DNA of 64,000 nucleotides from Exiguobacterium sp. Leaf196 (GTDB taxonomy: Bacteria; Bacillota; Bacilli; Exiguobacteriales; Exiguobacteriaceae): contig NZ_LMPV01000009.1 in assembly GCF_001423965.1 (NCBI RefSeq), positions 1 to 64,000 of the forward strand, written 5' to 3'. A model generated the notes under the pieces. That model had not been told where the DNA came from. It made no database searches and saw only the letters and a program-made list of their open reading frames with translations. The position numbers and the translations under genes are program-made. Below are positions 8,647-17,410 of the stretch, one piece after another (positions within the stretch are counted from its first letter, which is position 1; each line of letters starts with the position of its first letter).

Positions 8647-9725
8647 CGCACTCCCCTCCGTTCTGGTGTATAGACATGAACGGTGGCTTCTTGATTAATC
8701 TTCGAAATCCATAGTTCATTGTTTGATTCAAGATCCGGTGTGATGAAGAGGACATTCCCGCTCAATCGAAGCGCCTTAGACGAGTACTCCCATGACTCGA
8801 TGAACGTTCGCGTCCGACTCGGTTGCGCCGTCATCAGGTAATGCGTCAGTTTCGCTCCTTCAAGTGGTAACGACAATGATTGAACGGCATGCCCGACGAG
8901 ATGGATCCGATAGCTCAGTCGTCGTTTGTTCAACTGATCCGTCGTTTCTGCGAGCATCGAGATGACACGTTCGAAGGCTTCACCCGCCTCCGTTCCCTCA
9001 TCAAAGACGATCGTTGTCTCCCGTTCTTGCTCTCGTTCGAACGTCTTCGTCATCAACCCTTGGCGTTTCGCTGTCGCTTTCCAGTCAATCTGATTCATCC
9101 GATCCCCACTGACGTATTCCCGGACCCCGACGACGGTAAAGGACGACTGGCGAAGATCAAGTGACACCGGTGAGATCCCCCCATCGCCACGGTCTTCCTC
9201 ATGGGGAAGCTGAACGGCAAGGCGCGCTGGTTCAATCGCAAGATACGTCTCGACCGGAAACATCCGCTTCCGCTTGAATAACCCGAATGGATCCGTGATT
9301 TCGACGATACAGCCTGGAATCTGATACACTCCTCGACGAATCGATGGTATCGTGTAATCGATTTGCTCCGTCTTCCGGTAATGGGCTCGGAGTGGACGGC
9401 TGATATCGAGTTTTTCTTCACTGAGTTCGTTCGGAATCACCTCCGTCACTTCGACGGCTCCGACGAGAAACGGAAAACGTCGACGAACCCGTAAGGAAAC
9501 CGGGATATCGGTTCCAGCAACGAGCATCTTGTTCGATACTTCGCGCGTCGCAAGTGCCTGCGTGACGGGCCAAACGAGAAAGAGCGTCCAGTAGACGGTC
9601 AGACCAGCCATGACGTAAAACAGCAAGGAAGCGACATTTCCGCCATCAACGCGCGCATATGCCCATAAGGCTGCCGTCGTCAAAAGTAATACAGCGTAAC
9701 GCCAACCAATTTGCCACTTCGTCAT
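8643..9725 (-). CDS. yeaD: DUF58 domain membrane protein (YeaD-like)
   Basis: 360 residues. Two N-terminal hydrophobic segments (about residues 10-55) anchor a cytoplasmic region with the DUF58 signature GVREYVSGDRMNQIDWKAT, followed by the KTFEREQERE stretch and a vWA-like tail with VFDEGTEAGE. DUF58 proteins act with MoxR ATPases in poorly understood membrane or protein-assembly roles. It overlaps both neighbours by 4 bp, so the three genes are translationally coupled. Confidence 0.88.
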   Translation of the reverse strand: MTKWQIGWRYAVLLLTTAALWAYARVDGGNVASLLFYVMAGLTVYWTLFLVWPVTQALATREVSNKMLVAGTDIPVSLRVRRRFPFLVGAVEVTEVIPNELSEEKLDISRPLRAHYRKTEQIDYTIPSIRRGVYQIPGCIVEITDPFGLFKRKRMFPVETYLAIEPARLAVQLPHEEDRGDGGISPVSLDLRQSSFTVVGVREYVSGDRMNQIDWKATAKRQGLMTKTFEREQERETTIVFDEGTEAGEAFERVISMLAETTDQLNKRRLSYRIHLVGHAVQSLSLPLEGAKLTHYLMTAQPSRTRTFIESWEYSSKALRLSGNVLFITPDLESNNELWISKINQEATVHVYTPERRGVR

Positions 9726-10678
9726 AGGGACTCCACGTCTTGTTGGATCGGTACAGCAACCTCTTTTTTGATCTGTTCTAAAATCCGTTCCGACGATTGA
9801 CCGTGATAACGCGCATCCGCTGTCAAAATCAGGCGGTGTGACAGGACTGGAATCAAGAGATGTTTAACATCATCCGGCAAAACGAAACTGCGTCCTTCCA
9901 TGTACGCCCACGCTTGCGCGACCTTCATCAAGGCAATCGAAGAACGAGGACTCGCACCGAGGTAGAGTGATCCATTCGTCCGTGTCGCTTGGACGAGATG
10001 GACGATATATTTTTTGACGGGCTGTGAGACATGGACGTTCTTGACGTCTTCTTTCATCTGGAGCAATTGCTCGCGACCAATTACAGCTTCGAGTGTTTCG
10101 ATTGGTTCATCCCGTTCAAAACGCGTGAGCAACTTCATTTCTTGCTGGAAATCAGGATAACCCATTTTGACTTTGACGAGAAAACGGTCGAGTTGTGCTT
10201 CTGGTAACGGATATGTTCCTTCATGTTCAATCGGGTTTTGTGTCGCCATGACGAAAAAGGGATTCGGAAGCGTATGAATCTCACCATCGACGGTGACGTT
10301 CGCTTCCGCCATTCCCTCGAGTAAGGCAGATTGAGTTTTTGGTGATGTTCGGTTGATCTCATCGGCTAAGACGATGTTTCCCATTAAAGGACCCGGTCTA
10401 TATTCGAACTGGCTTGTTTTCTGATTATACATCGATACACCCGTCAAATCTGACGGAAGTAGGTCTGGCGTGAACTGAACACGTTTGAAGGTCAACCCGA
10501 TCGATCGGCTGAACGCACGGACGAGCATCGTCTTCCCGACTCCCGGTACGTCTTCTAATAGAACGTGACCGCCCGCTAGTAATGCTGCCAATGATTGTGT
10601 GATGACATCTTCCTTACCGATGATGACTTTCTCTACGTTGTCGATAATCGCTTGAATCTCCTTAGTGTATGTTCGCAT
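9722..10678 (-). CDS. yeaC: MoxR-family AAA+ ATPase (YeaC-like)
   Basis: Cytoplasmic AAA+ ATPase of 318 residues. Walker A is VPGVGKT near residue 45, Walker B is LADEINR near residue 105, and sensor 1 lies in FFVMATQNPIEHEGTYPLPEAQ. The arginine-finger region ASPRSS and the C-terminal lid with SHRLILTADAR follow. MoxR proteins are thought to act as chaperones for vWA or DUF58 partners, and a DUF58 gene follows with ATGA overlap. ATG 10678 (GCAAGGGGCCTGAC before it) is preferred to the in-frame start at 10699. Confidence 0.93.
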   Translation of the reverse strand: MRTYTKEIQAIIDNVEKVIIGKEDVITQSLAALLAGGHVLLEDVPGVGKTMLVRAFSRSIGLTFKRVQFTPDLLPSDLTGVSMYNQKTSQFEYRPGPLMGNIVLADEINRTSPKTQSALLEGMAEANVTVDGEIHTLPNPFFVMATQNPIEHEGTYPLPEAQLDRFLVKVKMGYPDFQQEMKLLTRFERDEPIETLEAVIGREQLLQMKEDVKNVHVSQPVKKYIVHLVQATRTNGSLYLGASPRSSIALMKVAQAWAYMEGRSFVLPDDVKHLLIPVLSHRLILTADARYHGQSSERILEQIKKEVAVPIQQDVESL

Positions 10679-10780
10679 TGTCAGGCCCCTTGCTCTCATA
10701 GTAGTTGAATTTTCTGACTTTTTATATCATCTCATATTCCGCTATACTTTTAAAGAAATACGAGCAGTTTCAAGCACATG

Positions 10781-10811
10781 AAAAAGGGGGAACGCCGTAG
10801 CGTTTCCCCTT
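10781..10811 (-). terminator. intrinsic terminator at the end of the mtnKA-transporter transcript
   Basis: Minus-strand AAGGGGAAACGC / GCGTTCCCCCTT, with loop TACG, is followed by five T and C. The inverted repeat is almost symmetrical but the T run is on the minus strand. Confidence 0.82.
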
Positions 10812-10818
10812 ATTTGTT

Positions 10819-10981
10819 TCAGGAACGAACACATGCCGTGATCCGTTCTTGAACCGTGCAGTTGCACGTAAAACACGAATACATCCGTGTCAATGGACAA
10901 CGTTCGTCAAGTCCGGTGATCCTCTTCTTTCAGAAGCGACATGCGATCGTTCCCTCTACATTGGTAATCATTCATGTGCAT
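10819..10981 (-). other. small cysteine-rich reading frame interrupted by an in-frame TGA
   Basis: A good ribosome binding site (GAAAGGATGGTG) precedes ATG 10981. That frame encodes 24 residues beginning MHMNDYQCRG and stops at TGA 10909-10907 in the context ACT-TGA-C. A +1 shift at that point opens a further 29 codons encoding CPLTRMYSCFTCNC and ITACVRS, with five cysteines, ending at 10819 just before a terminator. It may be a frameshifted gene relic, a programmed +1 frameshift of the RF2 type, or chance. No family was recognised. Confidence 0.3.
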
Positions 10982-11042
10982 CACCATCCTTTCATATATT
11001 GAATATTACCGAATATGTTATAAACGAAACGTCGAATTTTAA

Positions 11043-12047
11043 TTATTTTTTCCGATACCGCGCATAGGTCGTCGCGAGTGCGACCGCAAGGACCAGCCCT
11101 TTGATGATATTCAACGAATAGTATGGAACAGACAACATGACAAGACCATTTTCAAGAATCCCGACGAGACAAGCCCCGACGAGTGTGCCAAGTGCATTCG
11201 GTTTTCCTTGCCCTGCGAACGACGAGCCGATGAAGGCAGCTGCGACCGCTGGCATCAAGTAACCGGACCCGGCGTTGATTTGCGACGATCCGACTTGTGA
11301 CGCAAGCAAAATCCCACCGATTGCAGCAAGTAAGCCAGCAATCAGATATGCGAGTGCCCGGTAGCGGTTGACACGAATTCCCGTCAGTCGTGCGGCTTCT
11401 GGATTCCCACCGATGATATAGAGAAAACGACCGTGTCGCGTATGACTTAAAAAGACATGTGTCATCGCGACAACGACGAGCATGATGACGATGATCCAAG
11501 GTGCCTGGCTGATTTTCGCGAACGCCTCCGGAATCGTGCCGACTGTTGGTGTACCGTCTAAGCGCGGCATTCCGGCACTGATTGAACCACCACCAGTATA
11601 CGTCATCGCGGCACCTTCGACGATGAACATCGTCGCAAGCGTCGCAAACAAATCCGGAATCTTAAACCAGACGATAAGTAAGATGTTCAACAAGGCGACA
11701 CTTAAAGACAGAAGGAGTGCTAGACCAATCGAGACACCGAGTGGCAGACTGTACCAGACGAAGAATGAGACGACGAAGGAGCTTGCAAGTGTTGCAGTTG
11801 ATCCTACGGATAAGTCAAATCCATTGATCGTCAATGAAACCGTCAAACCAATCGCGATGATCGTCACGATGGAGATACTTCGTAAAATATTGATCAAATT
11901 CGTCCCTTGTAGGAATGTTGGAGCCGTCGTCGCAAAAAACAGGACGAGGGCAAGGATCGCGAGGACGATCCCCCAGTCGTTCAAGAATCCAAGGACCGGA
12001 CGTAAACCTTTCCCCCGATTCGTTTGTTTTGATACTACCTCATTCAT
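11043..12047 (-). CDS. ribose-type ABC transporter permease, probable 5-methylthioribose import
   Basis: Inner-membrane permease of the RbsC family (BPD_transp_2), 334 residues, with ~9-10 hydrophobic segments beginning at about residue 22 (WGIVLAILALVLFF). The family signature block lies around NPEAARLTGIRVNRYRALAYLIAGLLAAIGG region near residue 220. ATG 12047 follows AGGAGGGCAACG and overlaps the ATPase stop by ATGA; the longer frame to 12074 is not needed. It lies in one SAM-riboswitch transcript with mtnK and mtnA, the MTR kinase and MTR-1-P isomerase genes. The MTR substrate is an inference from that context; RbsC relatives move ribose or autoinducer-2. Confidence 0.85.
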   Translation of the reverse strand: MNEVVSKQTNRGKGLRPVLGFLNDWGIVLAILALVLFFATTAPTFLQGTNLINILRSISIVTIIAIGLTVSLTINGFDLSVGSTATLASSFVVSFFVWYSLPLGVSIGLALLLSLSVALLNILLIVWFKIPDLFATLATMFIVEGAAMTYTGGGSISAGMPRLDGTPTVGTIPEAFAKISQAPWIIVIMLVVVAMTHVFLSHTRHGRFLYIIGGNPEAARLTGIRVNRYRALAYLIAGLLAAIGGILLASQVGSSQINAGSGYLMPAVAAAFIGSSFAGQGKPNALGTLVGACLVGILENGLVMLSVPYYSLNIIKGLVLAVALATTYARYRKK

Positions 12048-13552
12048 CGTTGCCCTCCTCCTGTCGCATACCACAACAAGGTTTCTTCTGATGTGTCCGC
12101 CGTCTTCGTTTCATGGACAATCCGTCCATCGAACATGACGTAGATTCGGTCCGTGACGGCCAAAAGTTCATCCCATTCACTCGTCGCGTAAAGGATCCCT
12201 TTTTGTTGTTGCGCGAGTCCGTCAATCAGACGATAAATATCTTGTTTAGCTCCGACATCGACACCTTTCGTCGGTTCGTCCAAGACGAGGACAGAGACAT
12301 CGGTCAGTAACCATTTTCCGATGGCGACTTTTTGTTGATTCCCACCGGATAGTTGACCTACTTCCTGTTTCACGTCTGCCACTTTGATGCCCAGCTCCTT
12401 GACCCATTTCGATGCCTGTTCGACTTCTTTACGACGATCCATCAGTCCCCAGCGGTTGACGAAATCATGAGCTGCCGCTGCCGTCAGGTTTTCTGCGACA
12501 GAATCGGCAACAAGAATTCCTTCTTTTCGCCGTTCTTCCGGAACGAGACCAATTCCCGCTTGAATCGCAGCTTGTGGATTGCGAAGGCGATGGGCTTTTC
12601 CACCTATACGAACCTCCCCTTCCTGAAACGGGCGATCACCGAATAATGCTTTGCATAATTCCGTTTTACCGGCACCGACAAGACCTGCGATACCAACGAC
12701 TTCCCCTGCTTGAACCGTCATGGAGATGTCGTGGACGTCCGCATTCGTGGCACTCTCGACCGTCAGTACGTTCGTCGCATTGATCCGTGACGTTTTCGCG
12801 ACAGACGTAAGCTTACGCCCGAGCATCTGCTCAACGACAGCTTCCTTCGTGATGTCTGTCAAAAGATGTCGCGAGACGAGGTGACCGTCGCGCATGACCG
12901 AGATGGAGTCGCAAATGTCATACAATTCTTGTAGGCGGTGGGAAATGAAAATGATCCCAAGTCCCCGTTCCGCTAAACGACGCACGACTGAAAAGAGATG
13001 GCTTGTTTCCGCCTGACTGAGAGGTGCCGTCGGTTCATCCAAAATTAAAAAACGACGTTCCTGAACGAGGGCGCGTGCAATCAATACGAGTTGCTTTTCA
13101 GCAAGACGTAATTCTTCGACACGTGTCTTGACGGAAATATCCGCCTGTAATGTCGCTAACGCTTCTTTCGCACGCTGTATGTAACGGCGTTGGGATACCA
13201 AACCCGTCATTGTTCCGTCCGTCAACAGATCGAGACAGATATTCTCAGCAACCGTCAAATACGGGACAAGCGCCACATCAACCTCTTGTTGGACGAGATC
13301 GATCCCGATTCGTTTTGCATCACGCGGAGATTGAATTGACAGTTCTTTCCCGTCAAGACGGATGATTCCTTCATCCGCTGTTTCCGCTCCGGATAAGACT
13401 TTCATCAGCGTCGACTTACCGGCACCATTCGCACCGACAAGCGCATGAATTTCACCAGACTTCACCTCAAAGGAGACTTGCTTGAGTGCCTGGACTCCCG
13501 GAAACGCAAGTGAAATCCCGGTCATTTCCAGGTGATGATTGATAGACGTCAT
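12044..13552 (-). CDS. ribose-type ABC transporter ATP-binding protein (two ABC domains), probable 5-methylthioribose import
   Basis: RbsA-type ATPase of 502 residues with two ABC domains. Domain 1: Walker A GANGAGKST near residue 40, a degenerate signature LRLAEKQ, Walker B LILDEPTAPLS. Domain 2: GLVGAGKTE near residue 290, canonical LSGGNQQ, Walker B VLVLDEPTKGVD. A degenerate first signature is normal for RbsA relatives. The start overlaps the binding-protein stop by ATGA and has no strong ribosome binding site, so translation is probably coupled. The substrate is inferred from the mtnK-mtnA context. Confidence 0.9.
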   Translation of the reverse strand: MTSINHHLEMTGISLAFPGVQALKQVSFEVKSGEIHALVGANGAGKSTLMKVLSGAETADEGIIRLDGKELSIQSPRDAKRIGIDLVQQEVDVALVPYLTVAENICLDLLTDGTMTGLVSQRRYIQRAKEALATLQADISVKTRVEELRLAEKQLVLIARALVQERRFLILDEPTAPLSQAETSHLFSVVRRLAERGLGIIFISHRLQELYDICDSISVMRDGHLVSRHLLTDITKEAVVEQMLGRKLTSVAKTSRINATNVLTVESATNADVHDISMTVQAGEVVGIAGLVGAGKTELCKALFGDRPFQEGEVRIGGKAHRLRNPQAAIQAGIGLVPEERRKEGILVADSVAENLTAAAAHDFVNRWGLMDRRKEVEQASKWVKELGIKVADVKQEVGQLSGGNQQKVAIGKWLLTDVSVLVLDEPTKGVDVGAKQDIYRLIDGLAQQQKGILYATSEWDELLAVTDRIYVMFDGRIVHETKTADTSEETLLWYATGGGQR

Positions 13553-14628
13553 TGTTTTTTATGGACGTCACGCAACCGGTCCATCCACGGCTCATTGAAT
13601 TTATCCGACGTACTCCAATCTTTGATGATCGTATCGAGATTATACATCGTTGTGTCCTGCTTCAATGCCTTCTGCTCAACGAGTTTCGCATCGAGATCAA
13701 AGCTATCTGGTGTCTTCTCTCCGGCGATTTTCTTAGCCAGTAGTCGCATGTCCGTTTGTCCAATCAGGAATGGATCCACCGCACTCGTCGAAACCCAGTT
13801 GCTGCCTTTCTCACGCATCAGGTTGATGTCCTGATTTGAGACATCGATCGAGATCAATGGGATTTCTTGACGTTTATTATCCTTGAGCGATTTGTAAGCG
13901 CCTTTTGCGACTTCGTCCCATGCTCCCCAAACGGCATCAACGCTTCCTTTCGGGTATTTCGCGAGAATGGCATTCATCTTTGTCGCGATATCCCCTTGGA
14001 CATCTTGGAAGTTCGTCGGTCCAACCGTCTCAAGCGTTTTGATTTTGCCGTCTGCTTCGTACGTCTTATAGATTTCCTGACGACGATCGAGCGGGGCAAA
14101 ACCTGGTCCGAACCAGAGTTTGATGACACGGACCGGCTTTTTGTCCGTCACCTTCGTCACTTCATCGAGTGATAGCTTCGCAAGTTGATGATCGTTTTGG
14201 AACGTTTCCGTCACGTCTTGTAGAGATGCCCCTTTTTTCTTCGTGACCGTATCGAACGTCACGACCTTCAGTCCTTTATCGACTGCTGGTTTGATCATGT
14301 CATAGGCATAGTCTTCCTTACCGTGCGAAATGATGAGCCCATCATAATCTTGCTGAATCGCCTGCGCGACCAGTTCCTTGAACTTGACATCGTTACCTTC
14401 CGAAATGAACGTGCTGACTTTAAAGCCGAGCGCTTCTCCTTCACTTCGTGCGCCATCAAGGAATTGCTTCGTATGGTCGTCCGATGCGAGGTTACGGATG
14501 ACGGCGATCTTGACGTCCGATTGAACTCCTTTTGGTACATCCTTGACGACTTTCGTCGTCGCTTCTCCATTCGCACAAGCCGCTAGTAATAAGGCCGGTG
14601 CTAGGACGGCGTAAGCTAATTTTTTCAT
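13549..14628 (-). CDS. periplasmic-binding-protein-type lipoprotein, probable 5-methylthioribose receptor
   Basis: Surface lipoprotein of 359 residues. A signal peptide ends in lipobox LAAC (Cys 18), after which the mature protein carries a Peripla_BP_4 sugar-binding fold: DVKIAVIRNLASDDHTKQFLDG region, GLIISHGKEDYA, VDAVWGAWDEVAKGA. AAGGAGACAATTC precedes ATG 14628. It is the first transporter gene after mtnA (11 bp gap). RbsB/LsrB-like proteins bind furanoses; MTR is a thiomethyl ribose, so the fold suits the inferred ligand. Confidence 0.87.
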   Translation of the reverse strand: MKKLAYAVLAPALLLAACANGEATTKVVKDVPKGVQSDVKIAVIRNLASDDHTKQFLDGARSEGEALGFKVSTFISEGNDVKFKELVAQAIQQDYDGLIISHGKEDYAYDMIKPAVDKGLKVVTFDTVTKKKGASLQDVTETFQNDHQLAKLSLDEVTKVTDKKPVRVIKLWFGPGFAPLDRRQEIYKTYEADGKIKTLETVGPTNFQDVQGDIATKMNAILAKYPKGSVDAVWGAWDEVAKGAYKSLKDNKRQEIPLISIDVSNQDINLMREKGSNWVSTSAVDPFLIGQTDMRLLAKKIAGEKTPDSFDLDAKLVEQKALKQDTTMYNLDTIIKDWSTSDKFNEPWMDRLRDVHKKQ

Positions 14629-14639
14629 GAATTGTCTCC

Positions 14640-15689
14640 TTATCCGAGGGGTTGAAGCCCCATTAATTTTTCAATCGTTTCTTCATTCGGTTGCGTGATA
14701 ATACCAAGTTCGGTGATGATGCCCGTGATCAATGTGTGTGGTGTGACATCAAAAGCTGGGTTGAAGACAGCAACTCCTTCTGGTGCTGTCGCAACACCTT
14801 GGACAGTCGTCACTTCCTGCGGATCACGTTCTTCAATTTCGATCGCGTCTCCGGAAACAAGTGAGAAATCAAACGTCGAGAGCGGTGCTGCGACGTAAAA
14901 CGGGATACCGAAAGCTTGAGCGAGTAATGCTAGTTGGAACGTTCCGATCTTATTCGCCGTATCTCCGTTGCGTGTAATCCGGTCCGCCCCGACGATGATT
15001 GCATCGATCTGTTTTTCTTTCAGCGTATGGGCGACCATGTTATCTGTAATTAGCGTGACATCGATGCCGGCACGTTGTAGCTCCCATGTCGTCAGTCGTG
15101 CTCCCTGCAGTAATGGTCGCGTCTCACTCGCAAAAACAGATAATTCAATGCCGCGTTCTTTTGCGATATAGAATGGCGCAAGTGCTGTTCCATAAGCAGC
15201 GGTCGCAATCGATCCAGCATTACAGATCGTTAGGATCCGGTTACCTGACTGGAACAATTCAAGTGCATGAATCCCGATTTGACGTGACGTCTGCGCATCC
15301 TGATCGTATAAGGCAATCGTCCGCTGCTCTAGCCGTTCGCGGATCTCTTCTACCGACGTCCCGTCTTGAATGATTGGATTCAATTGATCAAGGACATTTC
15401 GTAAGTTAACAGCCGTCGGTCGTGTCGCGAGTAACGTCGCTGATGTCTCAAGCAAGGCTTGCTTATAGATCGACAGTTCTGCTTCAAACCGGTACGCCTC
15501 TTGAACGAGTACGAATCCGCCAAATAAACTGATCGCAGGCGCCCCTCGGACGCGCAGTTGTTTAATCGCTTCGACCGCTTGTGCAAGATCGGTAATGACT
15601 TCATAGTGTTCTTCCTGCGGTAGACGTGTCTGATCGAGAATCGTCAAGACACGATCTTCATAACGAATACTTTGAACGAATGTACTCAT
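14640..15689 (-). CDS. mtnA: S-methyl-5-thioribose-1-phosphate isomerase
   Basis: Aldose-ketose isomerase converting MTR-1-phosphate to methylthioribulose-1-phosphate in the methionine salvage pathway. 349 residues, of the eIF2B-alpha-like fold. Visible motifs: RGAPAI near residue 50, the catalytic-Cys region ICNAGSIATAAYG near residue 160, and the catalytic-Asp region VGADRITRNGDTANKIGT near residue 240. The start overlaps the mtnK stop by ATGA, with GGAGGAAC inside the mtnK end serving as ribosome binding site. Confidence 0.96.
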   Translation of the reverse strand: MSTFVQSIRYEDRVLTILDQTRLPQEEHYEVITDLAQAVEAIKQLRVRGAPAISLFGGFVLVQEAYRFEAELSIYKQALLETSATLLATRPTAVNLRNVLDQLNPIIQDGTSVEEIRERLEQRTIALYDQDAQTSRQIGIHALELFQSGNRILTICNAGSIATAAYGTALAPFYIAKERGIELSVFASETRPLLQGARLTTWELQRAGIDVTLITDNMVAHTLKEKQIDAIIVGADRITRNGDTANKIGTFQLALLAQAFGIPFYVAAPLSTFDFSLVSGDAIEIEERDPQEVTTVQGVATAPEGVAVFNPAFDVTPHTLITGIITELGIITQPNEETIEKLMGLQPLG

Positions 15690-16852
15690 CGGCTAAGTTC
15701 CTCCGTTACGTCGAAGTTTCGTAAATCATCAAATGTCCGGCATTCGGTCCGACGTTTGATTAACGCCGATCCTAAACGTAAAGCATGTTGTTTTCGTTCT
15801 AGTCGTTCCGTCATAGAACTAATCGTTTCTAAATCAGCGACTGGTGCGAGTCCGATCGTCCGACGAATCAGTTCGCAACCGGCAAAGCCAAGGGCATCCT
15901 GCAAGATCGTGCTCAGTACATCGTCGACGAGTCCCGATGTCCGGAATGGTTCGACGGCTTCGCGTTCCCATAAGGCGCGGAACGTCGAAGCGAACGTCAG
16001 CCAGAACGTATCGATATCGCGAATCCGGGCATCACGAAGTGCTGAATAATCCGGGTATGCTGCAAAGAATAAGTGGGCGATGAACTGTCCGACATCAAAT
16101 CCGAATGGACCATAAAAGGCGAATTCTGGATCGATGACTTTCGTTTCCGTTGCCGAAGCAAAGATGCTTCCTGTATGTAGATCGCCGTGTAGCAACGCAT
16201 CTCCTTTCGTGATGAAAAGCGCTTCGAGTTTTGCGACTTCGCGTTTCAACTCATCGTCCGCCCATAGACGTGCCACCTCTTCTTCAAGCCCGGCTTCAAT
16301 CTCGTTCGTCTCCGCGTCATGGAACGGATCCGTGAAGATTAATTTTTCCGTGATGTCGCACAAGTCCGGATTGTAGTACGTTCGGGCGACACGTTTTTTT
16401 TCAACCGGACCAAGCGCAAAGTCCGATGTATGGAATAAAGTCCGAGCGAGATAAGAACCAATATGTTCCGCAAGCAACGGATACTGTTCACCTGCGAGTA
16501 AACCGCTTCGAACGATTGTCAGATGTGAAAGATCTTCCATGACCGTATACGCCTCGTCGTGACTAGCATGAAAAACACGCGGTACGAACGGCACGGCATG
16601 CCGGGCGAATTCACGGAGTGCGGATTGCTCGATCCACGCCCGCTCGAGTGATAGTGGCCAGCTTTCACCGACGACTTTCGCGTACGGAAGTGCTTGTTTT
16701 AGAATCAATCGATGTTCACCTTCTCGAATTCGAAAGACAAGATTGAGATTGCCGTCGCCAATCTCTTCTGCTTCGACGGCTCCGTCGCCGATCAGTCCTA
16801 GTGAGCGGACCCGTTCGATCGCGTCCTGTTCTGTAAATGCTTTGTATGTCAT
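15686..16852 (-). CDS. mtnK: S-methyl-5-thioribose kinase
   Basis: Phosphorylates MTR at O1 using ATP, allowing entry into methionine salvage. 388 residues with a protein-kinase/choline-kinase-like fold: nucleotide loop GDGNLNLVFRI near residue 35, catalytic loop HGDLHTGS near residue 225, and the metal site VIDPEFAFYGPFGFDVG. ATG 16852 follows AGGGGGAACTGAG; the in-frame 16876 start lies within the terminator hairpin and is rejected. First gene of the minus-strand SAM-riboswitch operon. Confidence 0.96.
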   Translation of the reverse strand: MTYKAFTEQDAIERVRSLGLIGDGAVEAEEIGDGNLNLVFRIREGEHRLILKQALPYAKVVGESWPLSLERAWIEQSALREFARHAVPFVPRVFHASHDEAYTVMEDLSHLTIVRSGLLAGEQYPLLAEHIGSYLARTLFHTSDFALGPVEKKRVARTYYNPDLCDITEKLIFTDPFHDAETNEIEAGLEEEVARLWADDELKREVAKLEALFITKGDALLHGDLHTGSIFASATETKVIDPEFAFYGPFGFDVGQFIAHLFFAAYPDYSALRDARIRDIDTFWLTFASTFRALWEREAVEPFRTSGLVDDVLSTILQDALGFAGCELIRRTIGLAPVADLETISSMTERLERKQHALRLGSALIKRRTECRTFDDLRNFDVTEELSR

Positions 16853-16875
16853 CTCAGTTCCCCCTGTGTGATACA

Positions 16876-16914
16876 CGAAAAAGCGCCTCTTTTCGTCATC
16901 GAAAAGAGGCGCAG
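16876..16914 (-). terminator. SAM-riboswitch terminator before mtnK
   Basis: A perfect minus-strand stem, GCGCCTCTTTTCG / CGAAAAGAGGCGC with loop ATGA, is followed by five T. It lies immediately before the mtnK ribosome binding site. Confidence 0.95.
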
Positions 16915-16928
16915 GAAAGTCACTGCGT

Positions 16929-17034
16929 CCTCTTATCTCTCAGACGAAACGTCTGTTGGATGTAGCACCGTGCCAAGTGGTCGGTTGCTGCGGCGTCATC
17001 GGGCCAATTCCCTCTGCCAACTCGCGATAAGAGT
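16929..17034 (-). promoter_or_regulatory. SAM-I riboswitch (S-box) of mtnKA-transporter operon
   Basis: Minus-strand S-box with P1 CTCTTATC/GATAAGAG, the GAGGGAATTGGCCC and GATGACG segments, GCAGCAACC, and CGGTGCTACATCC. These are the conserved blocks of the SAM-I family. High SAM should stop transcription of the MTR kinase, isomerase and transporter. Confidence 0.95.
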
Positions 17035-17067
17035 CGTATGTAGTTGTCGTGTGTGATATTGATTTGA

Positions 17068-17097
17068 ATCTTACGCAATCCTCTTCCCTGCTGTCAA
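17068..17097 (-). promoter_or_regulatory. sigma-A promoter of the mtnK operon
   Basis: Minus-strand TTGACA, 18 bp, TAAGAT, ~35 bp upstream of the S-box. Confidence 0.75.
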
Positions 17098-17181
17098 ATC
17101 GAAATCAAGCAGAAACGGATATCGTTTTTGCTCCATATATAGAAAGAGTATTTTCAAAAAAATAAATTTTCTAAAAATAGT

Positions 17182-17209
17182 TTGACAAGTCGTGACTCTC
17201 ATGTAAAAA
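17182..17209 (+). promoter_or_regulatory. sigma-A promoter of the mtnW operon
   Basis: TTGACA, 16 bp, TAAAAA, ~30 bp upstream of the plus-strand S-box. It is back to back with the mtnK promoter. Confidence 0.65.
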
Positions 17210-17238
17210 TTGCAATTAGATTTCACAATTTCATCCAA

Positions 17239-17341
17239 TTCTTATCAAGAGCAGACGGAGGGACAAGCCCTACGATGTCGCAGCAACCGACCTTTTGGCA
17301 CGGTGCTAATTCTTGCAGCTACTAAGCTGACAGATAAGAGT
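17239..17341 (+). promoter_or_regulatory. SAM-I riboswitch (S-box) of mtnWXBD
   Basis: Plus-strand S-box: CTTATCAAGAG, GGAGGGACAAGCCC, ACGATGTCGCAGCAACC, CGGTGCTAATTC, closing P1 strand GATAAG. It forms a divergent pair with the S-box at 16929-17034, so both arms of the pathway respond to SAM. Confidence 0.96.
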
Positions 17342-17360
17342 CCACGTTCGAATCATTCAT

Positions 17361-17393
17361 GGTCTCTTGTCGCTGACAAGAGACCATTTTTTT
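17361..17393 (+). terminator. SAM-riboswitch terminator before mtnW
   Basis: A perfect stem, GGTCTCTTGTC / GACAAGAGACC, is followed by ATTTTTTT, 18 bp before the mtnW start. Confidence 0.95.
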
Positions 17394-17410
17394 ATTGAAG
17401 GAGGAAAGAC

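Larger units (their letters stand above)
10679..11042. other. intergenic region between the mtn transporter operon and moxR
   Basis: Holds the terminator at 10781-10811 and a short split cysteine-rich reading frame at 10819-10981 (both listed). The promoter of moxR should lie at 10700-10780, but no hexamer pair was convincing. Nothing else was recognised. Confidence 0.5.
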
